The translations under genes and the position numbers were made by a program. The notes below the pieces were generated by a model, which was given only the letters and a program-made list of their open reading frames with translations, searched no databases and was not told the origin of the DNA. From positions 62,001 to 126,000 of the forward strand of contig JAEUSB010000095.1 of assembly GCA_016788865.1 (NCBI GenBank): a stretch of DNA of 64,000 bases, given 5' to 3'. Shown here in pieces: positions 41,969 to 50,875 of the stretch. Every line of letters begins with the position of its first letter. The first letter of the stretch is position 1. This DNA is from Leptospirales bacterium (lineage in GTDB: Bacteria > Spirochaetota > Leptospiria > Leptospirales > Leptonemataceae).

Positions 41969-41997
41969 CTTTATCAGTTATCAAACGGGAGAGGCTG

Positions 41998-42684
41998 ATG
42001 CTTACAAAATCACAGGCGAGGCTGTTTTTCATAATCGGCACGGTGCTTTGCGCAGGTACGTTTCTATTTTTGACCGTGGACACTCTGCTCAAGGTCCCCA
42101 CGCAAACGCGCAGCGCAAATCTTACGCCCGCAGTGGAAAGGGGCAAAGAAATCTGGGATAAGAACAATTGTATGGGTTGCCATACTATTCTTGGTGAAGG
42201 CGCTTATTACGCACCGGAACTAACCAAGGTTTACGAGCGCCGTGGTCCGGAATGGATCCGAGTTTTCATCAAAGATCCGCAAGCAATGTTCCCCGGTGAA
42301 AGGAAGATGGTGAAATACAATTTTACGGACGATCAGATTTCAGATATTATCGCGTACTTCAAATGGATAGGTGAAATTGATTTGAACGGTTTTCCACCGA
42401 AACCGTCGCTCGCCTCCGGCGTGACAGTTCCTACGGGAACAACAGCAAAGATAACTCCTCCAGAGAAATACAATCAGATCTGCGTTGCATGTCATGCGCT
42501 CGAAGGGCGTGGCGGAAATGTGGGTCCGGCTCTGGATGGTGTGGGTACGCGAAGGGACGCTGCCTATCTTGATCGCTGGTTGAGTGATCCTGCGGCGATC
42601 AAACCCGGGACCGCCATGCCAAAGTTGCCGCTAACCGATGCGGAACGCAAAGACCTGGTCAACTTTCTTTCTGCATTGAAATAG
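41998..42684 (+). CDS. norC: Nitric oxide reductase cytochrome c subunit NorC, diheme form
   Basis: The 228-residue product has one N-terminal membrane anchor (about 8-30) and a NorC cytochrome domain with CMGCH (58-62) and the GERKMVKYNFTDDQI region that supplies the axial Met. Unlike the standard ~150-residue monohaem NorC, a second c-type domain follows, with CVACH (162-166) and a likely Met ligand in GTAMPKLPL. NorC passes electrons from periplasmic donors to NorB. GGGAGAGG gives a good ribosome binding site. norB starts 9 bp downstream. Confidence 0.9.
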   Translation: MLTKSQARLFFIIGTVLCAGTFLFLTVDTLLKVPTQTRSANLTPAVERGKEIWDKNNCMGCHTILGEGAYYAPELTKVYERRGPEWIRVFIKDPQAMFPGERKMVKYNFTDDQISDIIAYFKWIGEIDLNGFPPKPSLASGVTVPTGTTAKITPPEKYNQICVACHALEGRGGNVGPALDGVGTRRDAAYLDRWLSDPAAIKPGTAMPKLPLTDAERKDLVNFLSALK

Positions 42685-42693
42685 GGGAGCAAT

Positions 42694-44073
42694 ATGAAAT
42701 ACAAATCACAAAAAATCGCTTATTGGTTCTTTGCAACCTGCATGCTCCTTTTGAGTTTGCAAGTTCTGTACGGATTCATCATGGGTTTTGCCCGCGTTGG
42801 ATTTGACGTGCTGCACGATTGGATTCCGTTTAACGCGGCTCGAGCCACTCACACAAACCTTCTTGTTGTCTGGCTGCTGACCGGATTCATGGGCGCTGCC
42901 TATTATATTATTCCCGATGAATCCGGGCGCGAACTTTACTCTGAGAAACTCGCTTGGGTTCAACTTCTTTCGTTGATTGTAGTGGGTGTAACGGCAATCA
43001 TAGGATTTCATCTGAACTGGTGGGAAGGCCGCAAGTTTCTTGAGATACCCAGACCGCTCGACTATCTCGTTGTGGTGAATGTGCTCGTGTTCCTCTTTAA
43101 TATTGGGATGACCATTCTCAAAGGCAAGAAGTACTCAACCACACAGCTCGTTCTCTACATTGGTCTGCTTTCGGCTGCTCTGCTCTATTTGCCTGGGATG
43201 ATATACTTCAAGAGCCAGACGATCGATTCTTACTTTCGCTGGTGGGTTGTGCATCTGTGGGTAGAGGGAGTGTGGGAGCTGATCATGGGTTCAATCCTGT
43301 CGTATCTTTTGATCAAGCTGACCGGCGTGGATCGCGAGGTGATCGAAAAGTGGCTCTACGTAATTGTCGGTCTGACCTTCCTGTCTGGCATACTGGGCAC
43401 TGGCCACCATTACTACTACATTGGAACGCCCAAATACTGGTTGATGGTTGGCGGGATCTTCTCAGCACTCGAGCCTCTTGCATTCCTCGGAATGGCGTTA
43501 TTCGCCATTGCGATGTATCGTAGAAGTGGGCGGCAACATCCCAATAAGATTTCCCTCTACTGGACAATAGGTTGTGCCATCATGTCGTTTGTGGGTGCCG
43601 GATTCCTGGGCGCCGCACACACTTTACCCCAGGTGAATATGTGGACCCACGGGACTCTGGTCACGGCCATGCACGGCCATATGGCTTTCTGGGGCGCGTA
43701 CGCGATGATCGTTCTTGCGATTATCACCTACTGCATGCCCATGATGACCGGCCGCAAGCTCTGGAATTCGATGGCTGGCCTTCTGGCCTTCTGGCTTACG
43801 AACATCGGTATGGTGGGAATGGTTGGCGCCTTTGCTGTCGCGGGGATTGCACAGGTGTATCTGGAAAGAAAAATGGGTATGGACTTTCTCGCAGTGCAGA
43901 AAGAAATCGCTGTACACTTCTGGGGTCTACTGTGCTCCGCAGCGTTGTTCACCGTCGGTGTGATTCTCTTCATCTACAACTTCATTAAATCCGGCCGTCC
44001 GTCCGATGAGGCTATGATTCCTGAAGATGGCGAATCGGAAGAATACTACACGCCCGCAACGGTAAAGGCGTAG
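42694..44073 (+). CDS. norB: Nitric oxide reductase catalytic subunit NorB
   Basis: NorB reduces two NO to N2O in the inner membrane. The 459-residue product has 12 membrane helices and the expected ligands: H53 and H329 for haem b, H327 for haem b3, and H187, H238 and H239 for the non-haem iron FeB. The conserved Glu residues appear at E191 and E195 (HLWVEGVWELI) and E260. This is the cytochrome c-dependent cNOR type, since it lacks the N-terminal quinol-oxidising extension of qNOR, which fits the adjacent norC. GGGGAGC lies just upstream of the start. Confidence 0.95.
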   Translation: MKYKSQKIAYWFFATCMLLLSLQVLYGFIMGFARVGFDVLHDWIPFNAARATHTNLLVVWLLTGFMGAAYYIIPDESGRELYSEKLAWVQLLSLIVVGVTAIIGFHLNWWEGRKFLEIPRPLDYLVVVNVLVFLFNIGMTILKGKKYSTTQLVLYIGLLSAALLYLPGMIYFKSQTIDSYFRWWVVHLWVEGVWELIMGSILSYLLIKLTGVDREVIEKWLYVIVGLTFLSGILGTGHHYYYIGTPKYWLMVGGIFSALEPLAFLGMALFAIAMYRRSGRQHPNKISLYWTIGCAIMSFVGAGFLGAAHTLPQVNMWTHGTLVTAMHGHMAFWGAYAMIVLAIITYCMPMMTGRKLWNSMAGLLAFWLTNIGMVGMVGAFAVAGIAQVYLERKMGMDFLAVQKEIAVHFWGLLCSAALFTVGVILFIYNFIKSGRPSDEAMIPEDGESEEYYTPATVKA

Positions 44074-44074
44074 C

Positions 44075-44893
44075 GTGCACCCTGCATCCGAAGCATTGAA
44101 TTCCAATCAGCATCCGGGTGCAGGGCTTCCGTACTACAGACCCGTGGCCCAGGAGTGTGCCGTCTTTGAACACGCATTTGCAAAAAAGTTGCCTCTGCTT
44201 CTGAAAGGGCCCACCGGCTCCGGCAAGTCCAGGTTTGTGGAGCATATGGCTGCGAAGATGGGGCTGCCTCTCATCACGGTCTCCTGTCACGATGAAACGT
44301 CGGCCGTGGACCTGCTTGGAAGATATCTGGTCCAGGGTTCGGAGACCGTCTGGATGGACGGACCAATGACGCGTGCCGTTCGGACTGGATCCATTTTCTA
44401 TATCGATGAGATCGCCGAGGCGAGGCCGGATACCATTGTTGCCTTGCATTCTCTAACCGATCACCGCAGGACGCTGTTTGTGGATCGACACGATGAAGTC
44501 CTTTCGGCCGGACCCAACTTCATGCTCATCGCCTCGTTTAACCCGGGCTATCAGAAGGGTTGGAAGGAACTAAAGGCGTCTACTCGACAACGCTTTGTTT
44601 CGATCGCGTTCAACTATCCATCGCCTCAAGTTGAAACAGAAATCGTAGTGGCCGAATCTGGCGTGGACGAGGCTCAGGCAAAGAAGCTAATACTTGTTGG
44701 GAATAAGGTCCGAAATCTCGTCGAGCTAGGCCTTGCGGAAACCGTCTCCACGCGACTGATCGTCAATGCTGCCTGCCTGATCCGGGACGGCTTGCCACCG
44801 CGTCTTTCATGCGACGTAGCACTGGTTCAGCCGCTTACGGATGATTTGGAAACTGCGGCCGCCTTGCGCGATCTTGTGGCGCTGATCTTCTAA
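44075..44893 (+). CDS. norQ: NorQ/CbbQ-type AAA+ ATPase
   Basis: The 272-residue product is a MoxR-group AAA+ protein with Walker A GPTGSGKS (45-52), Walker B IFYIDEIAEAR and sensor motif LIASFNPGYQ. A C-terminal CbbQ_C-like domain follows. NorQ acts with NorD to mature or insert the metal centre of the nitric oxide reductase. It starts at a GTG 1 nt after the norB stop, so it is tightly coupled. norD begins 11 bp downstream. Confidence 0.92.
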   Translation: MHPASEALNSNQHPGAGLPYYRPVAQECAVFEHAFAKKLPLLLKGPTGSGKSRFVEHMAAKMGLPLITVSCHDETSAVDLLGRYLVQGSETVWMDGPMTRAVRTGSIFYIDEIAEARPDTIVALHSLTDHRRTLFVDRHDEVLSAGPNFMLIASFNPGYQKGWKELKASTRQRFVSIAFNYPSPQVETEIVVAESGVDEAQAKKLILVGNKVRNLVELGLAETVSTRLIVNAACLIRDGLPPRLSCDVALVQPLTDDLETAAALRDLVALIF

Positions 44894-44904
44894 AGCGGGA
44901 ACAG

Positions 44905-46584
44905 ATGGAGCTCGACCAGTTCTTTTTTAAGAAGGTAATTGCCCTCTTACAGCGAATTCGTCCGCGCAAGAATGATCCAGCGCTTTTGGAACGTCAGGCG
45001 ACATTGTCTTCGGTTCAAAGCAGATTGACGATTCTTGCGCGCGCGCTCAGCGGCAAGCCTGTTCAGATAGCCAGCGCCGAGTCGACAGGAGGAATTTCCG
45101 GTAATACGTATCTCTTGCCCCCAGCATTTTCTGTGTTCGCAGCTCGTAATCTGAACGAACAGTTCTACATCTGGAGGCTCTGTTATCTAGATATCCGTTC
45201 AGCAATGACCGAGAACGCTGATATCACAGCATGCCTTGCAAGCATGCTTGAAGAGTTTCCATCGCTGCGCGAGTTTACTGACCTACTCATCGCAGCTTCC
45301 TTGATAACTGGTTCGCTCGGCAGCGTGACGGACTTTTATATGCTCTCGCCTTCAGTTGGCCAAACCATGGATATCCCGGCGAATGAAAACCCGGCCCGTG
45401 ACGAAATCAAGACGGAAAGACAGGGGAAAACTCGCGAGAATATCCGTTCTCACGTGAAGAAGAAGAGCGAGCTCGACGACTATACATTGATGCACAGTTT
45501 TGAGAAGGTGGAAACGGCAGAAGAATTCCAGGGGAACTGGCGAGACATGGACGGCGATGACAACCTGGATGAACACTCTGATGCTTTGAATGAGATGGAT
45601 TTGCGCGATACTGTTCGCACCGACACGCCTGTCCATTCCGTACTCAAGACCGAGTTCTTCAGCGGTACTTCAGCCGGAGACGTTGTGGGATATGACTCCG
45701 GTGGAATTGCATACCCGGAATGGGACTACAAGAAGCGAACCTACAAGCAGGATTTCTGCAGAGTGTTCGACTTGCCGGCGGGAAAGACTGTTTCTGATTT
45801 TGCGAATCGTGCCCTGCGCGACCACGAAGCAGTGGTTCGAAGGTTGCGCCGCAGAATGAATCTGATCAACAACGAATTGCAGCAGGTTCGGAGACAGACA
45901 TCCGGAGAAGAGCCGGATCTTGATCGTCTTATTGATAATTTCGCGGACATGCGGGCAGGAAAAACTCCGGACGAGAACGTATACATCGCTCGAAGGAAGC
46001 GGAGCCTGGAGTTCACGGTGAGCATACTTGTAGATTTGAGCTTGTCCACGGATTCATTCACGGGAGGGCAGCGGATAATCGACGTAGAGAAGAAGGCTAT
46101 CTCCATCTTTGGTCAAATCCTCCACGAATCCGACGTCCGTTTTTCGATTGCTGGATTTTGTTCGCGCACCAGAAATCAGTGCAATTTTGTAAATGTTAAA
46201 GATGTGTCGGACTCATGGGAAAAAGCAAAAACGAGAATTGGACACCTGAGCCCAGAGGGGTACACGCGCATTGGGCCCGCCATCCGGCATGCTACCTCCA
46301 ATTTGAATTCCCTGCCAGGCGCAAAATGGATCATACTCCTCTCTGATGGCAAGCCCAATGATTTCGATCGGTACGAGGGCCGGTACGGAATCGAGGACGT
46401 AAAGAAGGCAATCGTAGAAGCGCGACGAGACGGGATTCGATCGTACGCCCTGGCGATCGAAGCGTCTGCCAAATACTACCTGCCGCTTATGTTTGGACAG
46501 GGGTCCTACCGGATCCTGCCGACGCCAGAGCTCCTGCCAGAAGCACTTGGGGATTTTTATACGCAATTGAGGCAAATGGGATAA
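44905..46584 (+). CDS. norD: NorD, VWA-domain nitric oxide reductase maturation protein
   Basis: The 559-residue product has an alpha-helical N-terminal half, an acidic central region and a C-terminal VWA domain with MIDAS residues D377, S379 and S381 in VDLSLST. The long basic-acidic stretch YPEWDYKKRTYKQDFCRV and the sequence EGYTRIGPAIRHAT are typical of NorD/CbbO. NorD partners the AAA+ NorQ, probably inserting FeB into NorB. It ends the operon, and an unrelated AraC gene starts 39 bp later. Confidence 0.92.
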   Translation: MELDQFFFKKVIALLQRIRPRKNDPALLERQATLSSVQSRLTILARALSGKPVQIASAESTGGISGNTYLLPPAFSVFAARNLNEQFYIWRLCYLDIRSAMTENADITACLASMLEEFPSLREFTDLLIAASLITGSLGSVTDFYMLSPSVGQTMDIPANENPARDEIKTERQGKTRENIRSHVKKKSELDDYTLMHSFEKVETAEEFQGNWRDMDGDDNLDEHSDALNEMDLRDTVRTDTPVHSVLKTEFFSGTSAGDVVGYDSGGIAYPEWDYKKRTYKQDFCRVFDLPAGKTVSDFANRALRDHEAVVRRLRRRMNLINNELQQVRRQTSGEEPDLDRLIDNFADMRAGKTPDENVYIARRKRSLEFTVSILVDLSLSTDSFTGGQRIIDVEKKAISIFGQILHESDVRFSIAGFCSRTRNQCNFVNVKDVSDSWEKAKTRIGHLSPEGYTRIGPAIRHATSNLNSLPGAKWIILLSDGKPNDFDRYEGRYGIEDVKKAIVEARRDGIRSYALAIEASAKYYLPLMFGQGSYRILPTPELLPEALGDFYTQLRQMG

Positions 46585-46623
46585 AAATCTTTCCAGCTCG
46601 CTTGACCGGGCTGAATTTGTCTG

Positions 46624-47715
46624 ATGACGCTCGATGGGGTAGCCCATATTGCAATCGAATGCATCTGGTTGTCTGCCTGGCTGAGCTTGCTTTTTTCATT
46701 GGCCTATGCGCTTTCAAGCGCTGGACGCAGCAAAGTTATCGCATTGCTGTTTGGTTTGATTGGTGTCGTGCTGCTCCACGGCTATTTGATCATGAGCCGC
46801 GACATTCTTAAGTTCCCCTGGTTTCTACAAATGCACGTGCCAGCTATCTACCTTCTGGGGCCCGTTTCGTTTCGATGGCTCTCGGAGTTTCTAAAAGACA
46901 ACGTAAAATTTCGCTGGTACGATTTTGCGCCCGCAGTAGTTGCAGTGTTGGTCCTTTCTCCACTTTATCTGAGCAGCGCGGATGAGAAACGCGCGTTGGC
47001 CTCTGCATTTCTCTCCGGACAGGGCCCGTTGCCGAGTCGCCTGATTTTTGGCCTCGGTCTCGTATCGTTTCTCATCTATCTGCTTCGCGCCGTACTCTTG
47101 TTCTTACCCGTCCTTCGCAGTTCTTCCTTTGTTCATGAAAGGAGTGTGCGCATTGGCGGGTTTGTGTTGTTGTATGCTGCTGCGATCGGTTCGATTGCTA
47201 CCGTTGCCCTGTTCTGGAACGCGCTTGGCGTTTTGCTCATCATGCTTACGGCGCTTGCCCTTTTCCCGCCTTCGATCCACCTGGTAGCGGCAAGGTATCC
47301 GGATTTGTTCTACGAACTGCAACAGGCAGTAAGGAAGGGCCATTACGAGTATTCGCGGCTGTCCGGGCATGATCTCGACGATTTGAAGGCACGCCTTTCA
47401 AATCTAATGCAGACAGAAAGGCTCTTCATCGAGGAGGGCATTACCCTCGACGATGTGGCAAGTCGGCTGGGATTGAGCGGGCATGCACTGTCGGAATTCT
47501 TCAACAACCACCTGAAAACGAACTTTCCTGGCTATATCAATGCACTTCGGATCGAGACGGCCTGCCGCCTCATGGAATCGCAACCGGAGCGCACCGTTCT
47601 TTCCATTGCCTATGAGGTGGGCTTTTCGGCCAAATCCACCTTCAACGCAGCCTTTTTGCGGCATGCAGGCATCTCACCGTCCGCGTTTCGTAAGCGAAAG
47701 CGGCCCGCTGTATAA
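46624..47715 (+). CDS. Membrane-anchored AraC-family transcriptional regulator
   Basis: The 363-residue product has an N-terminal seven-helix membrane region (about 5-225) and a C-terminal AraC HTH domain (about 255-360), with TLDDVASRLGLSGHALSEFFNNHL and the second HTH SIAYEVGFSAKSTFNAAFLRHAGISPSAFR, here in the pieces IAYEVGFSAKSTFN and GISPSAFR. Such fusions sense a membrane or periplasmic signal. The likely target is the fatty-acid hydroxylase gene 74 bp downstream, whose upstream gap contains CCCAT-N9-ATGGG (47735-47753). It is probably not part of the nor operon. Confidence 0.87.
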   Translation: MTLDGVAHIAIECIWLSAWLSLLFSLAYALSSAGRSKVIALLFGLIGVVLLHGYLIMSRDILKFPWFLQMHVPAIYLLGPVSFRWLSEFLKDNVKFRWYDFAPAVVAVLVLSPLYLSSADEKRALASAFLSGQGPLPSRLIFGLGLVSFLIYLLRAVLLFLPVLRSSSFVHERSVRIGGFVLLYAAAIGSIATVALFWNALGVLLIMLTALALFPPSIHLVAARYPDLFYELQQAVRKGHYEYSRLSGHDLDDLKARLSNLMQTERLFIEEGITLDDVASRLGLSGHALSEFFNNHLKTNFPGYINALRIETACRLMESQPERTVLSIAYEVGFSAKSTFNAAFLRHAGISPSAFRKRKRPAV

Positions 47716-47788
47716 ATGTGGACCCTTTTTTTATCCCATTATTATACGATGGGTCGATTCGATTTGCATATTGGAGTAGGATGGTAGC

Positions 47789-48649
47789 ATGAACTTTATG
47801 TGCGGTATCAACGTTGCCTGTTTCGAGAAAGTAAGCGCGTACATGCTTGGCATGAACTTTGTGCGCTACTATCCCCTTGCGGGCCTGGCTTTCCTGGTTC
47901 TCTGGGTTCTGGGAAGGAATACTTTTCAGCCCAATCGGATACTGGAGGCCTTTCCAAAGGCAGAGCGGATATGGTATGAAATCCGGTATTCGTTCGGTAC
48001 GCTCATCATCTTTGCTGGATTGGGCACACTCTCCATTTTGCTTGCGAATCTTGGTCTGACCAGGATCTATATTGGTGCAGACAAGTACGGTTTGTGGTAT
48101 TTACCCGTTTCGTTTCTGCTTTTGACCGTCTGGCACGAAACCTGGTTCTACTGGGCTCATCGTGCCATGCATACTCCAACCCTGTTTAAGCTACTGCATG
48201 TGACCCACCATCGTTCAGTTAATCCTTCTCCGTTTGCCGCATATGCGTTTCATCCGCTAGAGGCCGTACTCGAGGGAGTCTACCTGCTGCTCTTTGCAAT
48301 GGTGCTGCCGGTGGAGCGGAGCGTTGTTATCTTTCACACCTTCTACGCAATGATTATGAATATCTGGTGGCACTCTGGATATGAGTTCTTCCCGAAGGGC
48401 TTTACGCGTGGTGTGATCACTAAGTGGATCAATACCTCAACGCACCACAATTTGCATCATTCGAAGACCCATGGAAACTACAGCCTGTACTTCAATTTCT
48501 GGGATCGCGTTTGTGGGACCAACCGCCCTGAGTACGACGAGTACTTTGATGAGGTAGCGTCGCGGGCCCAGCGTCCGGCTAATGAATTGCAAAGGGGGGC
48601 GACCGGTCTGTCCGCAAATCCCGAAGGGGTCCTGTCGAGTAAGACTTGA
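47789..48649 (+). CDS. Sterol desaturase/fatty acid hydroxylase-family di-iron enzyme
   Basis: The 286-residue product has four or more membrane helices and the eight-histidine di-iron pattern: HETWFYWAHRAMH (H116, H124, H128), HVTHH (137-141), HPLE and HHNLHHSKTHGNY (219-231). Family members hydroxylate or desaturate lipids, using O2. The substrate is not evident; in bacteria it may be a membrane fatty acid, carotenoid or sterol-like lipid. The Shine-Dalgarno AGGATGG is close to the start. Probably regulated by the upstream AraC-type protein. Confidence 0.87.
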   Translation: MNFMCGINVACFEKVSAYMLGMNFVRYYPLAGLAFLVLWVLGRNTFQPNRILEAFPKAERIWYEIRYSFGTLIIFAGLGTLSILLANLGLTRIYIGADKYGLWYLPVSFLLLTVWHETWFYWAHRAMHTPTLFKLLHVTHHRSVNPSPFAAYAFHPLEAVLEGVYLLLFAMVLPVERSVVIFHTFYAMIMNIWWHSGYEFFPKGFTRGVITKWINTSTHHNLHHSKTHGNYSLYFNFWDRVCGTNRPEYDEYFDEVASRAQRPANELQRGATGLSANPEGVLSSKT

Positions 48650-48664
48650 CAGTTCCTTGATCGC

Positions 48665-48683
48665 GTGCGACAAATTGTCGCAC
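48665..48683. promoter_or_regulatory. 19-bp perfect palindrome upstream of DISM sensor
   Basis: GTGCGACAA and TTGTCGCAC flank one central A, ending 2 bp before the ATG at 48686. It looks like a dimeric regulator operator or an RNA hairpin covering the start region. It overlaps an alternative GTG start at 48665. Confidence 0.55.
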
Positions 48684-48685
48684 CG

Positions 48686-50875
48686 ATGCGCTCCCTCCTT
48701 TTCACCGCGCTGGCGCTGGCAATCTTCCTGGTTGCCGGTCCGGCCGCCCTGCATTCGGAAGACCTGAACCTCCGCATAACGTCCAGGAGAGAAGTCTACT
48801 CGCTGATTGGCGATTGGCGCTTCAAGACCGGGGACATGATGGAGTATCGGGAGCGTGATTTTGACGATAAGTCCTGGGAAAGAATGTTCCTTCCGCAGAA
48901 TTGGCACCGCACGGGTCTCAACTTTGATGGAGTCGCCTGGTACCGGACGCAATTCTACGTCTCAGAGGATTTTCGTGACACTGTCCTTGCAATCGTCCTT
49001 CCGCTGCGCGAGGGTTGGCATGAACTCTATATCAACGGAGTCCGCATGGATCAGGGTGCATCGCTCGAGATGACAGCCCCCAATGCGTTTGCAACCCGAG
49101 GCGTAATGATTGCAATACCGTCCCAATACCTGGTCTACAATCAGCAAAACAGCATCGCAATTCGCATGAAAAGCTACGGAGGTGTTGGAGGATTTATCAC
49201 CAGGACTATGTTCATGGGGGATATTTTCAAAGTTGAAAGACGTTATTCGCTTAAACTGATGTGGAATATGGTTCTTGTGACGCTATTTGTTCTCAATGGT
49301 CTCACACACTTTGTTACGTTTCTGACGCGACGCGGAGAAATTCACTATTTATACTTCGCAATATTCTCGATTGCAATTGGCTTTATCGTAGCATCGCTGG
49401 ATAATCTGACGCAGTTTCTCTGGAATTCATTCTATTTTCAGCACTTGAGTGTCCATATTCCTTTGGTCATGGCCCCCATCTTGCTGGTGGAATTCTCCTA
49501 CAGCTTCTTTGGTATGCGCGGCAATCGCGCGACATCGGCCTTCAGATGGCTTGGCCTGGCTTTTGCCGCATGTGTGGCCTTCTCTTGCACCGGTGGTCCC
49601 GGGTATGGGGTTTATATTCGCTACATACTTCCAATCCTGCTAGCGTTCTGCTTTATTGCGATTTCCTATTGCCTGATGCTTACAATCATGAGCATTCGTT
49701 CACGAATATTTACCGCCCGAATCGTGGGTTTTGGATTTCTGATTTTCGCAATTTCCAGCGTGAACGATATACTTTCCTATCTTCAGATCATTCACACCAC
49801 CAACGTTCTTGACGAGGGTTTTCTGTGCTTTGTAATCAGCATGTCAGTTTCCCTATCACTGAAGTTTTCGCGATTGCAGAGCGATATAAGCGCCTTGAAT
49901 ACCAAGCTGCATAACAATCTTCGCGCGTTGCAGTCCGCGCGCAATAGTGCAAGCGAATCGGAAGCCAGATACAGAGACCTCGTCGAAAGCTCAAATGAGA
50001 TAATTTTTGCACTGGATTCTTCGGGTTTAATTTTGATGATGAATCAGGCTGTTGGACAGCATCTGGGGATTCCATCGCAAGACCTGGTTGGTCAGGAATT
50101 CCTGGCCATGATCTATCACAGCGGGGAGAGCCGCAATTCTCTGGCCAGACACACAGTCAGACAAAAGCTCCGCGAGTTGATTGAATCAAAATCGGAAGTG
50201 GTGTTCCGAACGGACTTCTTTACCCGGACACGCGAACCCCGAGAACTGCTCGTTAAGCTGCAGTACATTCCAAACAAGCAGGGCTACACAATCGCAGGCA
50301 CGGCGGCCGTAGAACAGGAGGACGAATTGCTGGCCCTTTGCACTGCTGAGAGGCAGGTCTACGTATTTGGTAATTATGTGTATCTCGCGGACTCTATTAG
50401 CCAGCGCTTGTTCGCGGGCCTTGCAAAATATCTGGATCATGATGCAGCCTATTCGCTGAAGGTCTGTATCCGGGAGATGATAATCAACGCCATTGAGCAT
50501 GGAAATCTGGGAATTAGTTTTGATGAGAAGACAGAAGCGCAAAACGAAGGAACATACTTTAGCCTGCTTATCTCCCGACAGACCGACGCTGTTTACTCAA
50601 ACCGGCAGGTAACTCTGGTGTATTCTCTGACTTCCAGACGCGCTGTTTTTAGAATTACGGATCAGGGAGACGGGTTTGACCATGCTGAGATTATGGGGCG
50701 CGACATACGTCGACCGGAGTACTTTCACTTAATGCACGGTCGCGGAATTGCAATGGCTCGGATTGAATTTGATACTGTGAAATTCAACAAGAAAGGAAAC
50801 AGTGTTGTTCTGATTAAACGATTTGTTGATTCGGTTGCGCGCAGTCCGCAACCAGCAAGCAATTTGAATCAATAA
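48686..50875 (+). CDS. 7TMR-DISM/PAS sensor with RsbW-type ATPase domain
   Basis: The 729-residue product has a signal peptide, a periplasmic DISM sensor domain (SLIGDWRFKTG, WYRTQFYVSEDF), seven membrane helices, a PAS domain (YRDLVESSNEIIFALDSSG) and an HATPase of the anti-sigma type (VCIREMIINAIEHGN, then DQGDGFDHAE and MHGRGIAMAR). No HisKA-like phosphoryl-acceptor His is seen in the linker, so it does not look like a standard histidine kinase. By analogy with RsbW/SpoIIAB it may act on a STAS protein. The start is uncertain: ATG 48686 or GTG 48665, neither with a clear Shine-Dalgarno. Confidence 0.83.
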   Translation: MRSLLFTALALAIFLVAGPAALHSEDLNLRITSRREVYSLIGDWRFKTGDMMEYRERDFDDKSWERMFLPQNWHRTGLNFDGVAWYRTQFYVSEDFRDTVLAIVLPLREGWHELYINGVRMDQGASLEMTAPNAFATRGVMIAIPSQYLVYNQQNSIAIRMKSYGGVGGFITRTMFMGDIFKVERRYSLKLMWNMVLVTLFVLNGLTHFVTFLTRRGEIHYLYFAIFSIAIGFIVASLDNLTQFLWNSFYFQHLSVHIPLVMAPILLVEFSYSFFGMRGNRATSAFRWLGLAFAACVAFSCTGGPGYGVYIRYILPILLAFCFIAISYCLMLTIMSIRSRIFTARIVGFGFLIFAISSVNDILSYLQIIHTTNVLDEGFLCFVISMSVSLSLKFSRLQSDISALNTKLHNNLRALQSARNSASESEARYRDLVESSNEIIFALDSSGLILMMNQAVGQHLGIPSQDLVGQEFLAMIYHSGESRNSLARHTVRQKLRELIESKSEVVFRTDFFTRTREPRELLVKLQYIPNKQGYTIAGTAAVEQEDELLALCTAERQVYVFGNYVYLADSISQRLFAGLAKYLDHDAAYSLKVCIREMIINAIEHGNLGISFDEKTEAQNEGTYFSLLISRQTDAVYSNRQVTLVYSLTSRRAVFRITDQGDGFDHAEIMGRDIRRPEYFHLMHGRGIAMARIEFDTVKFNKKGNSVVLIKRFVDSVARSPQPASNLNQ

